Shown: positions 1-5,931 of the stretch, in pieces | Position numbering within the stretch: position 1 is the first letter of the stretch | How the letters are laid out: every line of letters starts with the position of its first letter | Origin: Magnetospira sp. | GTDB taxonomy: Bacteria > Pseudomonadota > Alphaproteobacteria > Rhodospirillales > Magnetospiraceae | Direction: 5' to 3' | Assembly: GCA_028277325.1 (NCBI GenBank) | Contig: JANQGL010000347.1 | Location: 1-7,705, forward strand | Length of the DNA stretch: 7,705 nt | Translations under genes and position numbers: made by a program | Notes under the pieces: generated by a model | Database searches by the model: none | The model's input: only the letters and a program-made list of their open reading frames with translations | Told to the model about the DNA's origin: nothing

Positions 1-251
1 CCCGCGAGGAGGGCTGCCTGTCGCTGCCCGACCAGTGGGCCGAGGTGACCCGCCCGAAGACGGTCACCCTGCGCTATCAGGACGAGACCGGGGAGACCCG
101 GGAACTGGACGCCGACGGCATGCTGGCGGTGTGCATCCAGCACGAGATGGACCACCTGGACGGCACCCTGTTCGTCGACCGCATCTCCGCCCTCAAGCGG
201 GGCATGATCCTCAGGCGTCTCAGGAAGATGAAGAAGAACGGCGAGATCTGA
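1..251 (+). CDS. def: Peptide deformylase, C-terminal part (5' end outside window)
   Basis: Peptide deformylase is a metal-dependent cytoplasmic hydrolase that removes the formyl group from the N-terminal Met of new proteins. The frame is open from the left edge (first full codon at base 3) to TGA at 249-251. Two of the three family motifs are visible: EGCLS, whose Cys is a metal ligand, encoded near bases 6-23, and HEMDH (HExxH, two His ligands and the catalytic Glu) in the run IQHEMDHLDG at about 135-164. The first motif (GxGxAAxQ) and the N-terminal half must lie left of base 1. The tail LFVDRISALKRGMILRRLRKMKK is typical of the family, with a basic C-terminal helix. The last 10 codons overlap the end of the convergent DMT gene. 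I see no break in the visible part, and the identification is secure. Confidence 0.96.
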   Translation, partial: REEGCLSLPDQWAEVTRPKTVTLRYQDETGETRELDADGMLAVCIQHEMDHLDGTLFVDRISALKRGMILRRLRKMKKNGEI

Positions 252-1098
252 CCCGACCCAGGCCGAGCCAGGAATGCACCGCCACGGTGGCGGCGATGAC
301 CAGCCCGGCCGCCACCGTCGCCCGGTCCGGCACCTCGCCGAGGCCGATCCACACGAACAGCGGCCCGAGCGCCATCTCCAGCAGCATCACCAGCCCCACC
401 TCGGCGCCGCTGAGGGTCCGGGTGGCGATCCCGAAGGCGACGAACGAGCCGCCGACCACCGCCGAGCCGAGGATCGCCAGCAGGCCCAGGTCGGGGGCCG
501 TCACCGCCAGACCCGGCGCCAGGACGGCGCCGATCGGCAGCGCCACCAGGGCGCCGACGCCCAACGCCGCCGCCCGGTCGAGGGACGGTTTGGCGGCCAG
601 CAGGGTCAGGTAGCCGGCCATGCAGAGCGCGGTGCCGCCGGCCAGGCCGATCCCCAGCAGGTGGTCGCCCGCGAACCCGCTCGCTCCCAGGCCGGCCAGG
701 GCCGCCATCACAACCATCGCCGCGAACCAGGTGCGCGGCGGCTCCCGACGGCCGAGCAGGCCCCAGCGCATCAGTGCCGCGATCATCGGAATGGCGCCCA
801 GAACGACCAGGGTGTTGGCCGCCGTGGTGTGGCGGATGGAGGCGACGAAACACAGTGTGCTCGCCGCGTAGAGCAGGCCGGCGACGAGTCCGGGCAACCC
901 CAGCCCGCGCACCGCGCCAGCCCGCCGCGTCACACCGATCAGGCCGACCACGAACAGCAGCAGGAACAGGTTGCGGTAGAACACCACCGTCCACAGGTCG
1001 GCCGAGATCAGCTTGATCAGCAGGGCGTCGGGGCTGAGCAGAACGATCCCGCCCACCGCCAGGGCGAGGGCGCGGGCGTGACCGGGCGGCGGGGTCAT
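220..1098 (-). CDS. EamA/DMT-superfamily inner-membrane transporter
   Basis: This 292-aa integral membrane protein belongs to the drug/metabolite transporter superfamily, whose members mostly export amino acids, metabolites or drugs; the substrate cannot be read from sequence. It consists of two EamA-like halves (about residues 8-140 and 145-285), each rich in Leu/Ala/Gly/Val hydrophobic segments, for about 10 spans. The N-terminal stretch GGIVLLSPDALLIKL followed by WTVVFYRNLFLLL is typical of the first repeat. The length is normal for the family. The start ATG at 1098-1096 overlaps the stop of the upstream MFS gene as ATGA, so translation is probably coupled and no separate promoter is expected. 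The C-terminus ends in a run of five Ser because the last codons are read antisense to the Lys-rich end of the deformylase gene (32-bp convergent overlap, 220-251). The family call is strong; the function is unknown. Confidence 0.9.
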   Translation of the reverse strand: MTPPPGHARALALAVGGIVLLSPDALLIKLISADLWTVVFYRNLFLLLFVVGLIGVTRRAGAVRGLGLPGLVAGLLYAASTLCFVASIRHTTAANTLVVLGAIPMIAALMRWGLLGRREPPRTWFAAMVVMAALAGLGASGFAGDHLLGIGLAGGTALCMAGYLTLLAAKPSLDRAAALGVGALVALPIGAVLAPGLAVTAPDLGLLAILGSAVVGGSFVAFGIATRTLSGAEVGLVMLLEMALGPLFVWIGLGEVPDRATVAAGLVIAATVAVHSWLGLGRVRSRRSSSSS

Positions 1099-2387
1099 CG
1101 GGCGTCGGCCGTCATGCGGCCGAGGACGACGGCCATGCCGACCGCCCACAGGTTGGCGGCGGCGAGGCCCAGGAACAGCTCGACGACCGTCATCCCGTGG
1201 CCGAACAAAACCCCGGCGAGGGCCGCCGAGAGGGTCATGAACAGGGCGTTGAGCACGTTGTTGGCGGCCACCGTGCGGGCCCGGTGGCGGGCCGCGGTGC
1301 GGGTCTGCATCACCGCGTAGAGAGGCACGACGTAGAGCCCGCCGGCCAGCGACAGGCCGGTCAGGTCGAGCAGGATGCGCCAGTTGGCGGCCTCGCCGGC
1401 GAACGTCGCCCAGTCGGCCGGGGCGCCGCCGGGCGGCACCGCCGGGGTGGCGAAGTGGAGGTCGCCGGCGCAGAGGGTGATCAGCAGCGCCGCCAGGGGC
1501 ACGAAGGTGACCCGCACCCGGCCCGCCAGCAGCCGGTTGCAGAGCAGCGAGCCGATTCCCACCCCGACCGAGAACAGGGTCAGGAACAGGGTCACCACGC
1601 TCTCGTCGGCGTTCAGGTGGTCGCGCGCGTAGTTGGGGAACTGCACAAGAAACGTCGCGCCGAGCAGCCAGAACCAGGAGATCCCCAGCACCGCCAGGCC
1701 GACCGGCGGCTCGGCGCGCAGGTCGCGCAGGAGTCTCCAGGTCTCCGCCGGCAGGTTCCACGAGACCACCAGCCCGGGATCGGCCGCCGGGGCCGGCGGT
1801 ATCGCCCGCGCGGCCAGGAAGCCGGCCACCGCGAGACCGATGACCAGCGCCGACACCAGGCCGATGCCGCCCGGCGCCAGGACCAGGAGGGCGCCGGCCA
1901 TGGTGCCGGTCAGGATGGCCAGGAAGGTGCCCATCTCGACCAGGCCGTTGCCGGCGATCAGCTCGTCGGGGCGCAGGTGGTCGGGCAGGATGCCGTATTT
2001 CAGCGGCCCGAAGAACGCCGACTGGGTGCCCATCAGGAACAGCACGCCGAGCAGCAGGGCCGGATCGCCGATCCAGAACGCCGCCGCGCCGCATCCCATG
2101 ACGGCGATCTCCGCCGCCTTGACGAAGCGGATCAGGCGCGCCTTGTCCATCCGGTCGGCCAGTTGTCCGGCGGTGGCCGAGAACAGGAAGAACGGCAGGA
2201 TGAACAGTCCGCCGGCCGCCGTCACCAGCATCGGCCCGTCCAGCTCCTGCGCCTCGGCCAGCCGGTAGGCGACCAGGATCGCCAGGGCGTTCTTGTACAG
2301 GTTGTCGTTGAACGCGCCCAGGAACTGGGTCGCGAACAGGGGCGCGAAACGGCGCCGTCCGAGCAGCGGGAGGAGACGGTGCGACAT
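1095..2387 (-). CDS. MFS transporter, LplT (lysophospholipid transporter)-like
   Basis: This 430-aa, roughly 12-span major facilitator protein has residues 18-35 containing FLGAFNDNLYKNAL, the hallmark of the LplT / MFS-Aas branch, followed later by GPLKYGILPDHL. LplT flips lysophospholipid across the inner membrane for re-acylation by the Aas acyltransferase/acyl-ACP synthetase. In many Proteobacteria the MFS part is fused to those enzyme domains; here it stands alone and ends in GRMTADAR. The frame is open 15 codons further upstream to 2432, but I chose Met at 2387 because AGAGGA lies 7 nt before it and the FLGAFNDN motif is then at the usual distance from the start. It is the first gene of a unit with the DMT transporter (ATGA overlap at 1095-1098). 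No acyltransferase is seen nearby, so the lysophospholipid substrate is a family-level guess. Confidence 0.87.
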   Translation of the reverse strand: MSHRLLPLLGRRRFAPLFATQFLGAFNDNLYKNALAILVAYRLAEAQELDGPMLVTAAGGLFILPFFLFSATAGQLADRMDKARLIRFVKAAEIAVMGCGAAAFWIGDPALLLGVLFLMGTQSAFFGPLKYGILPDHLRPDELIAGNGLVEMGTFLAILTGTMAGALLVLAPGGIGLVSALVIGLAVAGFLAARAIPPAPAADPGLVVSWNLPAETWRLLRDLRAEPPVGLAVLGISWFWLLGATFLVQFPNYARDHLNADESVVTLFLTLFSVGVGIGSLLCNRLLAGRVRVTFVPLAALLITLCAGDLHFATPAVPPGGAPADWATFAGEAANWRILLDLTGLSLAGGLYVVPLYAVMQTRTAARHRARTVAANNVLNALFMTLSAALAGVLFGHGMTVVELFLGLAAANLWAVGMAVVLGRMTADAR

Positions 2388-2494
2388 CGCCGCATCCTCT
2401 CCCGGCCGGCCCTCGGCGACAAGTGAAAACACCGCGTCGGGGGGTGTTCGAATGGCGCAGTCTGAAAGGCGTTTTGCTGAAAACCGGCATCGAA

Positions 2495-2508
2495 GTGATG
2501 TCGATCAC
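2495..2508. promoter_or_regulatory. CRP/FNR-family-like binding palindrome
   Basis: The perfect inverted repeat GTGAT-gtcg-ATCAC has the TGAT-N4-ATCA core of FNR/FixK/CRP-family sites (FNR: TTGAT-N4-ATCAA). It lies in the 200-bp gap between the divergent MFS gene (start 2387) and the 34-aa reading frame (start 2588), so it could control either. No convincing -10/-35 pair was found around it. The flanking G and C differ from the FNR consensus and are nearer to the CRP style. The palindrome is directly visible; its role is inferred. Confidence 0.4.
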
Positions 2509-2587
2509 AGCGCTCGCCCGGCCGTTCCGGCATCGTCGACCGGCACGGCGGGACGGTCCCGCCGGCAGCACCGCGGAGACCGGAACG

Positions 2588-2692
2588 ATGACCAGGACCT
2601 GCGACCCGATGCCCTGGATCCGGGTGACCGCCGGCATGTTCATGGGCATCGCCCTCGGCGTCACCCTGGCGGCCATGGTCGCCGCCGGATAG
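2588..2692 (+). CDS. Putative 34-aa single-span membrane microprotein
   Basis: This short reading frame runs from ATG 2588 to TAG 2692. The first 9 residues are polar (MTRTCDPMP), then WIRVTAGMFMGIALG and a further Ala/Val/Gly-rich stretch form one transmembrane helix reaching the C-terminus. A purine-rich GGAG lies about 9 nt before the ATG, and an FNR/CRP-like palindrome lies about 80 bp upstream. Hairpins follow downstream (2702-2738 and 2750-2764). The same frame is open back to 2423, but that extension is Arg/Pro-rich and unlike a protein. The helix loosely resembles the first span of YgaP-type DUF2892 proteins (aromatic/Arg start, then AG..), but it is too short to be a complete copy and the similarity may be only hydrophobicity. 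I do not recognise the family. Confidence 0.45.
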   Translation: MTRTCDPMPWIRVTAGMFMGIALGVTLAAMVAAG

Positions 2693-2701
2693 CCCGCTCG
2701 A

Positions 2702-2738
2702 CCCCGCCGCCGAAGAAGACCCGGAACCCGCGGCGGGG
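2702..2738 (+). terminator. GC-rich hairpin after the microprotein
   Basis: CCCCGCCGC at 2702-2710 pairs perfectly with GCGGCGGGG at 2730-2738 across a 19-nt loop, starting 10 bp after the microprotein stop. No T-run follows directly, so it would be a weak or factor-assisted terminator, or a 3' stabiliser. Confidence 0.35.
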
Positions 2739-2749
2739 GGGCGGCTCCG

Positions 2750-2770
2750 GCTGGGTATCCCGGCTTTATA
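2750..2770 (+). terminator. Candidate intrinsic terminator
   Basis: A compact stem at 2750-2755 / 2759-2764 (GCTGGG / CCCGGC, one G-U pair, 3-nt loop) is followed by TTTATA. Its orientation suits rightward transcripts from the microprotein and would keep them out of the RHH gene that ends at 2790. The T-run is short, so strength is uncertain. Confidence 0.35.
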
Positions 2771-2789
2771 ACGCCGTCACGGGCCGATT

Positions 2790-3041
2790 TTAGTCAAGAA
2801 TGACGGTCTTGTGTTTGCCGTCCGGACCGATGAACTCGAACTCGTTGTCGGCATTCGCATTGCGGGCGACGAGCCGGGCCAGTGCGAGCGCCTTTCGGAT
2901 GACTTGCGAATTGTTGCTGGCCCCCAACTGCTCCTTGAGCTCACGGAGCGAATCCGCCGTGCGCTGATCCATGACAAGGGTCGTTTGGTACTGGGCCATC
3001 GGTTCTTTTTCGTCCTTGTGGGTCGGTGCTGTTTCCGCCAT
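2790..3041 (-). CDS. Ribbon-helix-helix (CopG/Arc-like) small DNA-binding protein, orphan
   Basis: This 83-aa protein has a charged 18-residue head, then a predicted beta strand (QTTLVM, residues 19-24), helix 1 (about 27-38, TADSLRELKEQL), a turn GASNNS (40-45) and helix 2 (45-59, QVIRKALALARLVA). That is the ribbon-helix-helix layout of CopG/Arc repressors and antitoxins. A short acidic/aromatic tail ends EFEFIGPDGKHKTVILD; this tail recurs in small alphaproteobacterial RHH-like proteins as I recall them. The start at 3041 is supported by AGAAGG 8 nt upstream; the internal Met15 (2999) has no well-placed site. No toxin gene is adjacent on either side, so it is an orphan regulator or solitary antitoxin-like protein, possibly autoregulated. 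A promoter candidate lies at 3129-3158. DNA partner and targets are unknown. Confidence 0.75.
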   Translation of the reverse strand: MAETAPTHKDEKEPMAQYQTTLVMDQRTADSLRELKEQLGASNNSQVIRKALALARLVARNANADNEFEFIGPDGKHKTVILD

Positions 3042-3369
3042 GTCTCTAACCTTCTGATAAAAAACAATTCAACTTGTCCGACGGGTCGATCAGGCAAGGG
3101 CGGCGCATGGAGTTTCCACCGCGGGTTGATTGTAACATAAACGCCACTCATTTGTCGTATTGATATCATGGCAGCTTTATATGTATATTGATGGTCAGTG
3201 TCAAATATATTCACACCAGTATCCGCCTCAAAAACGGCACGTGTTACGTAGTTGCAACACGGAAATAAATTGTATTTTCGGTTAGGGCGGTACGGATTCC
3301 AGTTATATCTTAGGCAAAAACACCCCCGCATTTTAATTGAGCAATCACCCCCCGAATGGAGGGCAAAGG
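3042..3369. other. AT-rich divergent intergenic region
   Basis: No gene is supported in these 328 bases between the RHH gene (leftward) and the 3370 frame (rightward). The stretch at 3125-3320 is far more AT-rich than the rest of the window. It holds the candidate leftward promoter (3129-3158), the 8-bp palindrome TGATATCA at 3161-3168 and an imperfect inverted repeat GTGTT-N10-AACAC at 3241-3260, either of which could be an operator. I found no convincing rightward -35/-10 pair. Confidence 0.4.
3129..3158 (-). promoter_or_regulatory. Candidate promoter of the RHH gene
   Basis: Read on the minus strand, ACGACA (-35, 4 of 6 to TTGACA, 3153-3158), an 18-bp spacer and TACAAT (-10, 5 of 6 to TATAAT, 3129-3134) would start transcription near 3122. 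That gives a leader of about 80 nt before the RHH start. The surrounding DNA is AT-rich, so a chance match is possible. Confidence 0.35.
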
Positions 3370-4092
3370 ATGAAAGCCGGATCGACGGGAAAGTGTGTTC
3401 CGCGCAGTGGAAAGGCAATCTTCTGGTCACCGAGCGCGGGCCGGGAAATGGCCCGGAGTCTGAGCGCCTCGAAAAACACGAAAAGAAATCGTAATTTGGT
3501 CGACAGGCTTGAAACCTTTCGCCTGATTCTCAGAAACGGGCTCGGCGCATCATTCAGAATCCACGAATATGAACTGGATGGTGTCCACATTGACCGCATT
3601 TTTGCGTGTCATATCATCGCGGATATGTATGAAACGTGGGATTCCGTGATCGTGATTTCGTTAATCATAATCGATGACGATGGAGACGGATCGTTTCCGG
3701 GCCGACCGGCACTCGCCTCGGCGTCGGTTCTCGACGAATCCTGGCTCCTAATTTCCACCGGAATTCTGGTTCGAGAAACTGTGGCCTGTGAAAGGCGGGG
3801 CGCATGGAACGCGGACGTGTTCAGGTGCTTCGCTTACCTCCTGGCCGGGAAATACCTGATCGGAAAGCTTCAGCCGAAGCCGGATTTCGCTCCATTCGCG
3901 ATCGGATTTCTCGACAAGAAGCGACAGCCCCAAGGGCGTCACCCCCGCGCAGGCGGGACTCCGGGCGACGGGTGGCCGCGGCGTTTCCGCAACATGGTCA
4001 TTCCCGCGCAGGCGGGACTCCAGGCGATGGAGGCCGCGCGTCCGGACGGCTGTTTTCATGACCTTCCTGGGCCCCCGCCTGCGCGGGGGTGA
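3370..4092 (+). CDS. Hypothetical protein, unrecognised; tail runs into REP repeats
   Basis: This open frame of 240 aa starts at ATG 3370, which has an excellent ribosome binding site: GGAGGG at 3358-3363, 6 nt before the ATG. An in-frame ATG at 3337 lacks one. The first 45 residues are basic and Ser-rich (GKCVPRSGKA, SASKNTKRNRN). The middle (about 46-185) looks more like folded protein, with an acidic/aromatic part (RIHEYELDGVHIDRIF), a hydrophobic strand-like run VIVISLIII followed by DDDGDG, and FRCFAYLLAGKYLIG. From about residue 190 the coding sequence is formed by the REP-like palindromes and their spacers (RHPRAGGTPG, VIPAQAG), so the last 50 residues are probably repeat-derived rather than ancestral. 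Codon use is less GC-biased than in the flanking genes. I recognise no family; it could be an acquired orphan gene or a fortuitous frame. Confidence 0.38.
   Translation: MKAGSTGKCVPRSGKAIFWSPSAGREMARSLSASKNTKRNRNLVDRLETFRLILRNGLGASFRIHEYELDGVHIDRIFACHIIADMYETWDSVIVISLIIIDDDGDGSFPGRPALASASVLDESWLLISTGILVRETVACERRGAWNADVFRCFAYLLAGKYLIGKLQPKPDFAPFAIGFLDKKRQPQGRHPRAGGTPGDGWPRRFRNMVIPAQAGLQAMEAARPDGCFHDLPGPPPARG
3938..3962 (+). repeat. REP-like palindromic repeat, copy A
   Basis: This 25-bp element begins GTCACCCCCGCGCAGGCGGG and ends ACTCC. Its core CCCGC-gcag-GCGGG is an imperfect hairpin. It belongs to the widespread proteobacterial repeats of the type GTCATTCCCGCG..GCGGGAATCC. Copy B follows at a 59-bp period, and the similarity extends beyond the core (GGCGACGG.GGCCGCG in A, GGCGATGG.GGCCGCG in B). 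Confidence 0.8.
3997..4021 (+). repeat. REP-like palindromic repeat, copy B
   Basis: This copy has the same orientation as copy A and differs from it at two positions (GTCATTCCC instead of GTCACCCCC). The hairpin core CCCGC-gcag-GCGGG is intact. Together with the inverted copy C it forms a head-to-tail plus inverted cluster. Confidence 0.8.
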
Positions 4093-4093
4093 C
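4069..4093 (-). repeat. REP-like palindromic repeat, copy C (inverted)
   Basis: This is the reverse complement of copy A apart from three bases at its inner edge, with core CCCCCGCCTGCGCGGGGG. Copies B and C face each other across 47 bp, so a transcript through this stretch could form a long stem, as in BIME-type pairs. It lies about 190 bp before the DUF4384 gene. Only the last stop codon of the 3370 frame (TGA, 4090-4092) falls inside it. Confidence 0.78.
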
Positions 4094-4283
4094 GGGACGG
4101 GGGCGGGCGTTCGCCGGGCGGGCGCGTTTTTCAAACGATGATTCCGAAGCGTGGCGGCGGCGCCCGGCCGGCCGGTCACGATCCCCGTTGCAATCGGGCG
4201 CCGGTCGTTGTTTCCTCCATGGAAGCGGCTCCGGCCGTCCATTGACCGGACCATCGGCCATCACATTGCCAGGGGGGTGACCC

Positions 4284-5900
4284 ATGACGCAACGACGGGG
4301 ACTGACAGGGCGCGCCGCCGCCGCGGCGGTGGTTCTGTCGCTGATCGCGGGGCTCGGCGCGGCGGGCGCCGAGGACGCGCCGGACCCGTTCGAGGCGTTC
4401 GCCGGGGAGCTGATCGAGACCATCGACGCCAACGCGGTCGCCGTTGACATGATGCGCGACAACCGCCTGGTGCAGGGCTGGCTGCTCGGGGCCGGGGTCG
4501 GCGACGTGACGGTCGCCGTGTGGCCGTTCAAGGCGGAAGCCCTGCCGGTGCCGCCGTCCACCGCCGCCGCCTGGAACGAAAAGCTGATCGCCGCCCTGGT
4601 CCGCAAGAAGCCGGGCTACATGCGGATCGTGACCCGCCGGCACCTGAAGAAACTGCTCCTGGAAACGCAGGCGATCCAGGCCTTCGAGGAGGTCGTCAAT
4701 CCGACCGAGACCCTGGCCCGCAACGCCGCGGTCAACTTCCTGATCATCGGCGAGGTGCGTCCGGTGGCCGACGGAATCGAGCTGGCCTACAAGGGCGTCA
4801 ACATCCACGACGGGACGTTCATGGCCTCGACCCGGCACCGCCGGTTCGCGGTCGACGTGGGCGGCGCCGAGGAACGCGCCCGCACCCTGCCCCTGTCGAC
4901 GGCGATCGCCCAGGCGGCGAAGGCCATCACCAGCCGCAACCTGGACATCGAAACCCTCGAAATCTACGGTCTGCGCGAGGAGCCCACCAAGGCCGTCACC
5001 GCGTTCAGCGACTATTTCGCCAGCGTGCTCGCCACCGAGATCGAGCGCCGGATCGCCGCCAGCCTGGTCGACTTCAAGCTGAAGGTGCGCGACGCGGTTT
5101 TCACCCCGGCCAGCGTCCGCGCCCGGGGCATCCCGATCACCGCGGGCCCGGACGCCGTCGAGCCGCCGGCCGAGGCCGACCCGACCGCCGCCCCGCCGGC
5201 CGAGGCCGACCCGACCGCCGCCCCGCCGGCCGGGCCGGCGCCGGAGGCCGATCCCCGGACCGCCCAGGTCACCTACACGCTCAGCGGAATCTACTGGCTG
5301 TTCGAAAAGTTCGTCGACGTCAACCTGGCGGTCCAGAACGGCCTCGGGGAACGGGTGAGCTGGACCGGACGGGTCGACCGGAGCAGCATTCCGAAGTCGC
5401 TCCTGGCCCCGCCGGCGCCCGATCCGGTCGTCGCCCCGGCCCCGGTGCCGATCGAGGACGTGGGGCCGATCGGGCTCGAACTCAGCACCCAGAAGGGGCG
5501 CGACCCGCGGTTCCGGCTCGGCGAGACCATGCAGCTGTGGATCGAGGTGAAACGCGACGCCCACCTCAACTGCTACTACCGGCAGGCCGACGGCACCGCG
5601 TTCCGGTTCTTTCCCAACCGCTACATGACCGGCGGCAACAAGGTCCTGGCCAATCGCGTCAACCGCCTGCCCGGCCCGCGGATGCCGTTCAAGTTCACCA
5701 TGTCGCCGCCCGAGGGCATCGAGACCGTCCACTGCTTCGCGACCGACCGGCCGGTCGCCGACAAGTTGCCGCCGAGCCTCGGCGCGCGCGACCTGGAGCC
5801 CATTTCGGCGGCCGACTTCGCCGGCCTTTCGGAGGCCTTCCGGGCGGTCCCGGGACTCCGCATCTCGGAGGCCTCGATGACGGTGACGGTGCGCAACTGA
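4284..5900 (+). CDS. Exported CsgG/FlgO-like + DUF4384 two-domain protein
   Basis: This 538-aa envelope protein starts at ATG 4284, with AGGGGG about 7 nt upstream. A Sec signal peptide is clear: RR near residue 4, hydrophobic residues 11-28, and likely signal peptidase I cleavage after AGA (residue 29). There is no lipobox Cys, so it is probably periplasmic. Residues about 77-190 (VAVWPF ... NFLIIGEVRPVADGIELAYKG) resemble the CsgG/FlgO/TolB-N-like fold found in outer-membrane assembly proteins. Residues about 294-322 are a low-complexity Pro/Ala/Glu linker made of 10-aa tandem repeats. Residues about 395-492 match DUF4384 (LELST..GRDPRFRLGETMQLWIEVKRDAHLNCYY, FRFFPN), a beta-rich domain often attached to kinases, caspase-like proteins or envelope proteins. 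The gene stands alone; its partner and function are unknown. Domain calls come from pattern memory. Confidence 0.8.
   Translation: MTQRRGLTGRAAAAAVVLSLIAGLGAAGAEDAPDPFEAFAGELIETIDANAVAVDMMRDNRLVQGWLLGAGVGDVTVAVWPFKAEALPVPPSTAAAWNEKLIAALVRKKPGYMRIVTRRHLKKLLLETQAIQAFEEVVNPTETLARNAAVNFLIIGEVRPVADGIELAYKGVNIHDGTFMASTRHRRFAVDVGGAEERARTLPLSTAIAQAAKAITSRNLDIETLEIYGLREEPTKAVTAFSDYFASVLATEIERRIAASLVDFKLKVRDAVFTPASVRARGIPITAGPDAVEPPAEADPTAAPPAEADPTAAPPAGPAPEADPRTAQVTYTLSGIYWLFEKFVDVNLAVQNGLGERVSWTGRVDRSSIPKSLLAPPAPDPVVAPAPVPIEDVGPIGLELSTQKGRDPRFRLGETMQLWIEVKRDAHLNCYYRQADGTAFRFFPNRYMTGGNKVLANRVNRLPGPRMPFKFTMSPPEGIETVHCFATDRPVADKLPPSLGARDLEPISAADFAGLSEAFRAVPGLRISEASMTVTVRN
5163..5222 (+). repeat. In-frame 30-bp tandem repeat (2 copies plus partial third)
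   Basis: Two identical 30-bp units, 5163-5192 and 5193-5222, each encode PPAEADPTAA. A partial third (PPAG) begins at 5223. They form the flexible linker between the two halves of the DUF4384 protein. Perfect identity at DNA level suggests recent slippage, and copy number may vary between strains without changing the frame. Confidence 0.9.
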
Positions 5901-5908
5901 TCCGGGCC

Positions 5909-5930
5909 GCGGGCGCAACCGGGCGCCCGC
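5909..5930. terminator. Bidirectional terminator-like hairpin
   Basis: A perfect 8-bp stem GCGGGCGC (5909-5916) / GCGCCCGC (5923-5930) with a 6-nt loop fills most of the 31-bp gap between the convergent DUF4384 and NicO genes. Neither side has a T-run, so it would act as a shared, possibly Rho-assisted or structure-only, transcript end. Confidence 0.5.
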
Positions 5931-5931
5931 C

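Noticed and set aside
1099..2676. Open minus-strand frame running upstream of the DMT gene to 2676 as one 818-codon frame
   Set aside because: Upstream of 1098 it is an Arg/Pro/Gly-rich shadow of the MFS gene. The MFS frame has clear family motifs and its own ribosome binding site.
3241..3260. Inverted repeat GTGTT-N10-AACAC as an attachment or operator site
   Set aside because: The arms are only 5 bp, so chance is likely in AT-rich DNA. It is mentioned only as context for the RHH protein.
3437..3455. Hairpin CGGGCC-N7-GGCCCG as a terminator
   Set aside because: It lies inside the 3370 frame, just after its start, has no T-run and has no gene ending nearby.
3252..3494. 80-codon plus-strand frame overlapping the 3370 frame
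   Set aside because: It has no Shine-Dalgarno sequence at its ATG and competes with the better-supported 3370 start. Its composition shows no recognisable domain.
3938..4093. Repeat cluster as a CRISPR array
   Set aside because: There are only three copies and one is inverted. The spacers resemble each other and there are no cas genes, so a REP-like cluster fits better.
3748..4606. Minus-strand frames across the REP cluster and the start of the DUF4384 gene
   Set aside because: They have repetitive, low-complexity Arg/Pro/Ala content, no ribosome binding site support, and overlap a better gene.
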